This document shows, one piece after another, positions 57,295 to 64,000 of a DNA stretch of 64,000 bases (positions are counted from its first letter, which is position 1; every line of letters starts with the position of its first letter). Source of the stretch: Areca catechu (Eukaryota; Streptophyta; Magnoliopsida; Arecales; Arecaceae). The notes beneath the pieces were generated by a model. It saw nothing but the letters and a program-made list of their open reading frames with translations, did not search any database and was not told the origin of the DNA. Made by a program: the position numbers and the translations under genes. Location of the stretch: assembly GCA_021397845.1 (NCBI GenBank), contig CM038048.1, forward strand, positions 35,276,727 through 35,340,726, in the 5' to 3' direction.

Positions 57295-58559
57295 AATAGA
57301 AAGAAAGAAGAGACACAGAGTATGACTGCAGTTGCATTTGATGATGAGGTCATGATTGCATGTGATGCTACATGTATTAATCTCACATGTCAAGAACCCA
57401 GTTGTTATATGATTCAGCTGCCTCATATCATGTTACATCTCAGAGAGACTTCTTCTCATCCTACTCCGAAGGTGATTTTGGGCATGTTAGGATGGGAAAT
57501 GATGTAGTAGCTAAAATTATTAGCATGGGAGATGTTTGTTTGGAGACCAATACTGGGTGCAAATTGCTGTTAAGAAATATAAGGCATGTTCCTGATATCC
57601 GATTGTATTTGATTTCTGCATGTGTCCTAGATGATGAGGCCTACTCCAATCACTTTGGCGAAGGAAAATGGAAGCTCACCAAAGGTTCCCTAGTTGTAGC
57701 AAAAGGCAAGAAAGATGGCTTTTACAGATTGCAGGCTAAAGTACACAGTGGAGTGATAAATGTAGTTGAAGAAACCTCAATAGATGTGTGGCATCGGTGG
57801 CTTGGTCATCTGAGTGAGAAGGGACTTGAGACTCTATCCAGGCACAACCTACTTCCTTTAAAAGGTATGCATCTATGACCTTGCACTCACTGTTTATATA
57901 GCAAGCAGCATAAAGTTTTATTTCATAAGCTCCCCTTTCATAGAAGATCGCATGTGCTAGATTTAGTTCACACTGATGTATGCTCTATGACCACAAAGAT
58001 ACTTGGTGGTGTACTTTATTTTGTCACGTTTATTAATAACCATTCTTGAAAATTATGGACCTTTGCTTTGAGGTCTAAAGACCAGGTAATAGATGTCTTT
58101 AAAGAATTCCATGCCAGTGTTGAAATGGAGAAAGGAAGAAAATTGAAATGCATCTGAGCAGATACTGGTGATGAATACCAGGGTTCGTTTGAGAGATACT
58201 GCAGACAACATGGCATTAGATTGGAGAAGACTATTCCCAAGACACCTCAACAAAATGGAGTGGTAGAGAGGATGAATTACACCATTGTTAAAAGAATCTA
58301 GTGCATGCTTTCTCATTCAAAGTTACCTAGTTCCTTTTGGGGTGAAGCTATGAAGACTGTAGTTGATCTGATTATTCTTTATCCTTCATATGCCCTTGAC
58401 AATGATAGTCCTAAGAAGGTATGGATAGGAAAATCAGTTTCCTATGATTATCTTAACGTATTTGGATGCAGGGCCATTGTTCATATTCCAAGAGATGAAC
58501 GGTCAAAGCTTGATAGCAAGTCAAAGGAGTGTATTTTTCTTGGATATGGACATGAGCAG
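57295..58559 (+). pseudogene. pol: Copia-4 protease and integrase
   Basis: Protease block LLYDSAASYHV has DSA where DSG is expected. It is followed by IRHVPDIRLYLISACVLDD, the pre-integrase block DVWHRWLGHLSEKGLETL, then the integrase core: Asp in LVHTDVCSMT (about 57975), a block with ADTGDEYQGSF where the second Asp lies (about 58160), and PQQNGVVERMN with the Glu (58245-58275). C-terminal block VFGCRAIVHIPRDERSKLD and ECIFLGYG end at 58559. Stops occur at 57877, 58047, 58155 and 58300; there is a frame change near 57385. Confidence 0.87.
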
Positions 58560-58679
58560 TGACATGGCTACATCGCTGACGTGGAACGTATGTCAGTTCC
58601 AGCTGGATGCCGCCGGTGCAACGTGGATTTTTCTTTCAAAATTTCCTGCTCGGGGAGTGGCGCTCCTGCTCCTTCTCCA

Positions 58680-60505
58680 GGTGGCACCCCAAGACGGGTC
58701 CACCTCGGTTGAAGTCGAGCCGTTCTCTGCCACTTCAGCAGGTGTCCACCCAGGAGGGGTCCACCTCGGTCGAAGCTGGCGGCCCCCTCCTCCCTCGCCA
58801 GGTGGCACCCCAAGACGGGTCCACCTCTGCCGAGGTCGAGCCGGGCTCTCCCGCTCCTTCGCTAGGAGGCACCCCAAGACGGGTCCACCTCGGTCGAAGT
58901 CCATCTATTCTCCGCCACTTTACCAGGTATCCACCCAGGAGTGGTCCACCTCGGCCAAAGCTGGCAACCCCCTGCTCCCTCCCCAGGTGGTACCCGAAGA
59001 TGGGTCCACCTCTATCGAGGTCAAGCCAAGCTCTCCTGCTCCTTCGCTAGGTGGCACCCCAAGACAGGTCTACCTTGGCTGAAGTCGAGCCGTTCTCTGC
59101 CACTTCGCCAGGTGTCCACCTAGGAGGGGTCCACCTCGGACGAAGCTGGTGGCCCCCTACTCCCTCGGCAGGTGGCACCCCAAGACGGGTCCACCTCTGA
59201 CGAGGTTAAGCCGGGCTCTCCTGCTCCTTCGCCAGGTGGCACCCCAAGACGGGTCCACCTCGACCGAAGTCGAGCCGTTCTCTGCAACTTCGCCGGTGTC
59301 CACCCAGGAGGGGTCCACCTCGATCGAAGCTGGCAACCCCCTGCTTCCTTCCCAGGTGGCACCCTAAGACTGGTCCACCTCTGTCGAGGTCGAGCCGGGC
59401 TCTCCTGCTCCTTCACCAGGTGGCACCCCAAGATGGGTCCACCTCGGTCGAAGTCGAGCCGTTCTCTGCCACTTCGCTAGGTATCCACCCAGGAGGGGTC
59501 CACCTCGACCGAAGCTGGCGGCCCCCTGCTCCCTTACCAGGTGGCACCCCAAGATGGGTCCACCTCTGCCGAGGCCAAGCCGGGCTCTCCTGCTCCTTCG
59601 TCAGGTGGCACCCCAAGATGGGTCCACCTCGACCGAAGTCGAGATATTCTCTGCCACTTCGCCAGGTGTCCACCCAGGAGGGGTCCACCTCGGCCGAAGC
59701 TGGAAGCCCCCTGCTCCCTCGCCAGGTGGCACCCCAAGACGGGTCCACCTCTGCCGAGGTCTAGCCGAGCTCTCCTGCTCCTTCGCCAGGTGGCACCCCA
59801 AGATGGGTCCACCTCGGCCGAAGTCGAGCCGTTCTCTGCTACTTTTCCAGGTGTCCACCCAGGAGGGGTCCATCTCGGTCGAAGCTGGTGGCCCCCTACT
59901 CCCTCGCCAAGTGGCACACCAAGACGGGTCCACCTCTGTCGAGGTCGAGCCGGGCTTTCCTGCTCCTTCGCCAAGTGGCACCCCAAGACGGGTCCACCTC
60001 GGCCGAAGTCGAGTCGCTCTCTACCAATTTGCCAGTTATCCACCTAGGAGGGGTCCACCTCGACCGAAGCTGGCGGCCCCCTTCTCCCCCACCAGGTGGC
60101 ACCCCAAGACGGGTCCATCTATGCCGAGGTCGAGCTAGGCTCTCTTGCTCCTTCGCTAGGTGGCACCCCAAGATGGGTCCACCTCGGTTGAAGTCGAACC
60201 GTTCTCTACCACTTCGCCGGGTGTCCACCTAGGAGGGGTCCACCTCGGTCGAAGCTAGCAGCCCCTGCTCCTTCGCCAGGTGGCACCCCAAGATGGGTCC
60301 ACCTCGGCCGACATCGAGCCTTCCTCTGCCACTTTGCCATGTGTCCACCCAGGAGGGGTCAACATCGGCCGAAGCTGGCGGCCCCTGCTCCCTCGCCAGG
60401 TGGCACCCCAAGACGGGTCCACCTCTGCCGAGGTCGAGCCTGAAGCTCCTGCTCCTTCACCAAGTGGCACCCCAAGATGGGTCCACCTCGACCAAAGTCA
60501 GCCCT
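58680..60505 (+). repeat. Higher-order tandem repeat in the LTR
   Basis: Ten copies of a unit of about 185 bp. Each unit has three related subunits of 60-64 bp: A (ggtggcaccccaagacgggt ... ctctgccgaggtc), B (same opening, ... ctcggccgaagtcgag) and C (ggtgtccacccaggaggggt ... gaagctggcggcc). The C subunits start near 58740, 58927, 59110, 59295, 59481, 59666, 59851, 60037, 60221 and 60341; the last step is only 120 bp, one subunit short. All subunits share ggtccacctc. Long open frames appear on both strands because stop triplets are rare in the unit, not because of coding. Confidence 0.95.
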
Positions 60506-60882
60506 CCTCTACAAAGCCTCGAAGAGACAAAGGCACGGTTCACGAGGTCACCACTAGAATTGGCATGCACCATGTCCCGTACAGGGCACCAGTACGGCCC
60601 GTAGCGGTGCGCGAAACCTCATTTACATCAATTAAGCAGGGTCCCGTAATCGAGGAATTAAATCCTTGCGGTTAGGAGCCTGGAACACTGGAAGTCCACC
60701 GTCAACACCCCGAAAGGAGGGCTCCCCCGCTTGACTCAAGGTCTCACCAGATTCCCCCTTCATGACACATGGCGGACGAGGCATGCCGGCCACTTAACTC
60801 CCATACTTGAAGGAGAAGGGGGGGATCCAGAGATCTCCGGGAGCCTTCGGGGAGGGGACGGGGAATGAAGGTGGTCTGGTGG

Positions 60883-60890
60883 TATAAAAG
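60883..60890 (+). promoter_or_regulatory. TATA box of the Tat-like LTR
   Basis: tataaaag in a GC-rich setting, about 380 bp before the LTR end; the position is right for the start of the element's transcript. Confidence 0.7.
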
Positions 60891-61266
60891 AGACGGTAAA
60901 AGCGAACGAAAAGGTAAGTCAACAAGAGGGAAGAGTACCGAGAGAACAATCCTGGGACCAACAAAAGTCCTCAGGCGTGAGCTCGGTGAACCCAGCGCAG
61001 GAAGCTGGGCTTCAATCCCTCTTTTCCTCACACTTGTTTCATCTAAATCTACTTTAAGCACGGGAATCCTTCGGGAACCTGCCTTAGTGGACTTGTTCCA
61101 TCTTGCCGTTCTCTAACTTGATCATCGGAGTGCCCCCACCGAAATCCCTAGACCGGGTCTCTAACCTTATTTTGCAAGACCGGAGGCTTGGAGATCTCGA
61201 GGTAGGAGAGTCTGAGAAGTGGTGCCAGCTCATAAGCTACAGGCCACCGCAGTAAGATTGGCAACA

Positions 61267-61288
61267 GATTGGCGTGCCAAGAAGGGGG
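61267..61288 (+). other. Probable primer-binding site of the Tat-like element
   Basis: gattggcgtgccaagaaggg follows the LTR end. It resembles a tggcgcc-type tRNA primer site; which tRNA is used was not determined. Confidence 0.55.
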
Positions 61289-61345
61289 GCAGAACAACAA
61301 CCCCTACACAAGCAAGCTCCCTGTGAGCAAGAGCGTACATTGACC

Positions 61346-61930
61346 ATGGTGGTGATGCGTGGGCGCGAAGCATCCACTAGCCAGGCAGGAGAGGTTCCCT
61401 CTCCCCCAGGCCCGCACAGCCCGGAGAGGGAACTTCCTGCTCTGCCTCCTCCCCTTCAACCGTCCTCGGTGGATGGTCCTTTTGCAGCCATCATCCAATA
61501 GCTGCAAACATTGACTATAGCCGTGCGGCAGCTGTAGCACCAGCATCGCACCTTGGCCACTCAGCCCCAGCCGGGGGACCCCACGGCCCGAGCCGCAGGC
61601 CCCCGTGGAAGCCTGCGCTCCATCCAAGGCAGGCCTTCCCATCCACAGGCAGTGACCAACCCCCGTGGGAGCCATCAGACTCCCGCGAAGAGAAACCATA
61701 CCGGTTCGACGGATCATGAGAGTCGATCCCCGATCGACAATGCTGAAGCAGTACGATGCAGTAAGTGCCATCGGGGTAAGGTCCCTCGCCACGACCGATC
61801 GGCACCTCCTTCTCCAGCGGCCTTAGTGGAAGGTTCCACCGATGAGGCCATTAGGCGCCTGGCCGAGAGGCATCTGGAGGAGCACGAGCACAAGTTGGCG
61901 GAGCTCTCCTGCCATTTCACCAACATGTAG
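61346..61930 (+). pseudogene. gag: Tat-like gag, N-terminal part
   Basis: Starts at ATG 61346 (MVVMRGREASTSQAGEVPSP). Low-complexity, Pro/Ser-rich, ending in a charged helix (EAIRRLAERHLEEHEHKLAE) as in other Tat Gag proteins. Two stops interrupt it (61499-61501 and about 61532), and the frame closes at 61930; the capsid part continues in another frame from about 62056. Confidence 0.75.
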
Positions 61931-62055
61931 AGCTCCCCAATCGAGCCAGTGGGCTATAACGCCCAACCACCGTTCTCCTGAGAAATCCAAAAGGAACTGA
62001 TCCCGAATTCGTTCTGCATGCCTCAGGTGGATCCCTACGATGGGACCACCGACCT

Positions 62056-62943
62056 TTGGACCACTTAGAGAGCTATAAGGCTCTCATGAGGGTCCAAGGA
62101 GCGACGGACGCTCTTCTATTCATCGCCTTCCCGGCCACCCTCCGGAAGGCTGCTCGAGTTTGGTTCACCCGCCTTAAGCCAGAATCAATCAGCTCCTTCC
62201 AACAGTTGAAAGGAAAGTTTGTGGCACACTTCGATGCCTGCCGAAAGGTGCCAAGGGAGGTGGATAGGCTCTTCTCTATCTGCCAGCAAGACCAGGAGCT
62301 GCTACGGGACTACGTCACCCACTTTAAGACTGCCGCCCTTGAGATTTATAGCCTAGACGAGCCTGTCGCCATGCTGGCATTGAAGCACGGGCTCAAGACC
62401 TCCCGCCTGACGTATTCTCTAGACAAGAAGCCCCCCAAGATGTATTCCGAGCTCCTCCTCCGCATCCACAAGTACATCCGCGCTGAGGAGGCCAACCGCA
62501 CTAGGCAAGAGCTAGACGGGAAGCCTTCAAAAAAGCTTGCCCCAAAGGATGTCCCTGGGACTCGGAGGCCCGGACCACCTGCAGACTTTCATCCAGGTCC
62601 GAAGCCGAAGAATGGTGCTACCCCGGAGCGAGCCTTCACCCCTCTCCTCACTCCTAGAATGAAGATCCTCATGAAAATTGAGGATGAGAACTACCTCCAC
62701 CGACCTCCTCCTCAGAATCCAAGGAACACCCGTGATAAGATGAAGTATTGCCAATTTCACCGCGAGCACGGCCACGACACAAAGGAGTACCATAATCTAA
62801 AATGGGAGATCGACGAGATGATCAAGAGGGGCTACCTCCGGAAGTTCGTGAGGAATGAGTCCCTGGTGGAGCACCAGCCACTTGTGACCCTTCCCCCGTC
62901 CCCACGATTGATAACCGTCCAACGGAGAAGCCGGTGGGCATGA
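62056..62943 (+). pseudogene. gag: Tat-like gag, capsid part
   Basis: 295 open codons. Gag capsid blocks: ALLFIAFPATLRKAARVWF, LKPESISSFQQLKGKFVAHF, RDYVTHFKTAALEIYSLD, ALKHGLKTSRLTYSLDKKPP. The C-terminal KYCQFHREHGHDTKEY block is the Tat counterpart of a zinc knuckle; its last cysteine is now tyrosine. It overlaps the next frame (62934) by about ten bases, with pol in a different frame. Confidence 0.88.
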
Positions 62944-64000
62944 TCTCTTGGGAGATAGGGCGCGCGCCGAAGAGAGCCCGGGAGGTGGGAGACCTGGAGA
63001 ATGTACTCCCCTTTGAAAAGGGGAATGAAAGTAAAAATATAAACAATGATGTAGTGGTAGTCAAGATGACCATCGCAAAGCATCCTATACATCGTATTAT
63101 GGTGGATTGTGGGAGCTCTACTGACATACATTTTTATGATGCTTTCTCTCAGATGAATTTATCTCATGATCAGCTAAAGCTGTTGCACACCCCTCTTGTG
63201 GGCTTTAAAGGAGATTCTATGGGGGTCGAAGGAGAGATCACTCTCCTTGTTACCGCCGGATCCCCACTCCGGTAAAGCACGATCATGATGACATTTACCG
63301 TCGTCAGGCTCCCATCACCTTACAATGCTATCCTGGGAGTGATAAGAGGGATGGCCCAACCTGCCCCGCATTGCCTGCAGACGGTCCCAGGGGCCCAGAG
63401 TGCCAAGCTCGGCTCCAACGTCGATGATCTCGACCTAAGAGTGCAAAATTCTAGGGGAGGACTCATGGAGCGCTTATTGACGTACCCCCTTGGGTCAGAC
63501 TCTCAGAAAATGGTGCAGATAGGAGCCCAGCTCCAAGAAGATGAGCGGGCTCGCTTGCTAGATTTCCTTCGGATGAATGTTGATGTGTTCGCCTGGACTG
63601 CTGCAGACATGCCAGGTATCCCCTCGGAGGTTATCACCCACCAATTGAAGATTGATCCAAGGTGCCACCTGGTCTGCCAGAAGAAGAGAAGTTTTGCTGC
63701 AGAGAGATAAAAGGCCATCAATGAGGAAGTGGAGAAGCTTCTTGCCACCGGCTTCGTACGAGAAGTACAGTATCCCAGTTGGTTAGTGAATGTGGTAATG
63801 GTGAAGAAGAACAATAGCAAGTGGAGGATCTATGTGGACTACACCGACCTCAATCAAGCTTGCCCGAAGGATAGTTTTCCCCTTCCTAAAATTGACCAGC
63901 TCATGGATGCTACTACGGGGCATCGCCTCCTCTCTTTTATGAACGCCTTCTCTGGGTACAACCATATCCGAATGCACCCGGAGGACGAGGAGCACACCGC
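62934..64000 (+). pseudogene. pol: Tat-like protease and reverse transcriptase (partial, runs off the window)
   Basis: Protease-like segment: HRIMVDCGSSTDIHFYDAF (63090-63150), with DCG in place of D-N/G-G. After a stop at 63273-63275 the frame continues in the same phase with RLPSPYNAILG, VDVFAWTAADMPGI and HQLKIDPRCHLV, the usual pre-RT blocks. A second stop lies at 63708-63710. RT follows: EVEKLLATGFVREVQYPSWL, KWRIYVDYTDLNQACPKDSF, PLPKIDQLMDATTGHRLLSF, then FMNAFSGYNHIRMHPEDEEH. The first catalytic Asp of RT (FMDA in relatives) is Asn here, codon 63942-63944, so this copy is unlikely to polymerise. Confidence 0.9.

Larger units (their letters stand above)
55840..58559 (+). mobile_element. 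Copia-4: 5' part of a Ty1/copia element
   Basis: LTR, primer site tgtatcagagcc (56463-56474), gag, protease and integrase, cut at 58559 inside the C-terminal part of integrase by the LTR of the Tat-like element. The leader is very short (about 30 bp) and lacks the shared module. RT, RNase H and 3' LTR probably lie beyond the right end of the Tat-like element. Confidence 0.87.
58560..61266 (+). repeat. 5' LTR of the Tat-like element
   Basis: From tgacatggct to attggcaaca (TG...CA), placed between Copia-4 and the primer site. Tandem repeat at 58680-60505, TATA box tataaaag at 60883-60890. The start is inferred from the point at which Copia-4 homology stops. Confidence 0.75.
58560..64000 (+). 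mobile_element. Tat-like Ty3/gypsy element, 5' part
   Basis: A GC-rich element of a different composition from its neighbours. It starts tgacatggctac in the integrase of Copia-4, has an LTR of about 2.7 kb with a large tandem repeat, a primer site, gag, protease and the first part of RT, and continues past the window. Gag and Pol are of the plant Tat type (see the entries). Only a few inactivating changes are seen over 2.7 kb of coding sequence, so it is younger than the Copia elements. Confidence 0.87.

Noticed and set aside
58593..60675. Many overlapping open frames of 60-194 codons on both strands
   Set aside because: They are translations of the tandem repeat; every frame is open because the unit has few stop triplets. 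No domain, and no preference for one strand.
61304..61926. 162- and 96-codon minus-strand frames
   Set aside because: Antisense shadows of the Tat-like gag in GC-rich sequence.

Overview
The window is a block of nested plant transposable elements. I found no host gene, rRNA, tRNA or CRISPR array in 64 kb. Nuclear plant DNA is indicated by Ty1/copia and Ty3/gypsy polyproteins of plant-type lineages (Athila-like, Tat-like, chromodomain-bearing), initiator-Met tRNA primer sites next to LTRs, and a CACTA-like transposon remnant. A monocot is plausible from the style of the elements, but no sequence here proves the species.

Layout, left to right: (1) 1-~7800, a Copia element (Copia-1, +) missing only its 5' LTR. 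(2) ~7815-10500, the 3' end of an older Copia: RNase H tail plus 3' LTR. (3) 10501-10990, a reverse-strand Gypsy RT-RNase H scrap. (4) 11263-12244 and 19103-~19410, a CACTA-like remnant split by a complete chromovirus-type Gypsy (Gypsy-1, 12245-19102, -) with 5-bp target duplications. (5) ~19410-21754, the 5' end of a Copia of another lineage. (6) 21755-39151, an Athila-like Gypsy (+) with a shrunken pol, split by a Copia (Copia-2, 26707-36628, -). (7) 39643-46304, a second complete chromovirus-type Gypsy (Gypsy-2, +), also with target duplications. (8) 47078-53457, a decayed Copia (Copia-3, -). (9) 53458-~55833, a 5' LTR and leader of the Gypsy-2 family. (10) 55840-58559, a Copia 5' part (Copia-4, +). 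(11) 58560-64000, a GC-rich Tat-like Gypsy (+) whose LTR carries a higher-order tandem repeat; it runs off the window.

Almost every coding region is broken by stops, frameshifts or deletions, so this is old, probably silenced, intergenic DNA. The order of insertion can be read from who interrupts whom.

Two results stand out. First, a related module of about 110-170 bp sits in the untranslated leader, between primer-binding site and gag, of six elements from two superfamilies: Copia-1, -2, -3, Gypsy-1, Gypsy-2 and the Athila-like element. Parts of the Copia-2 and Athila copies are identical over 15-16 bases at several points. Second, Gypsy-1 and Gypsy-2 are diverged, yet both keep LTRs, gag, an acidic linker and the integrase C-terminal part plus chromodomain while lacking a recognisable protease, reverse transcriptase and RNase H. 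This points to a lineage of non-autonomous chromoviruses.
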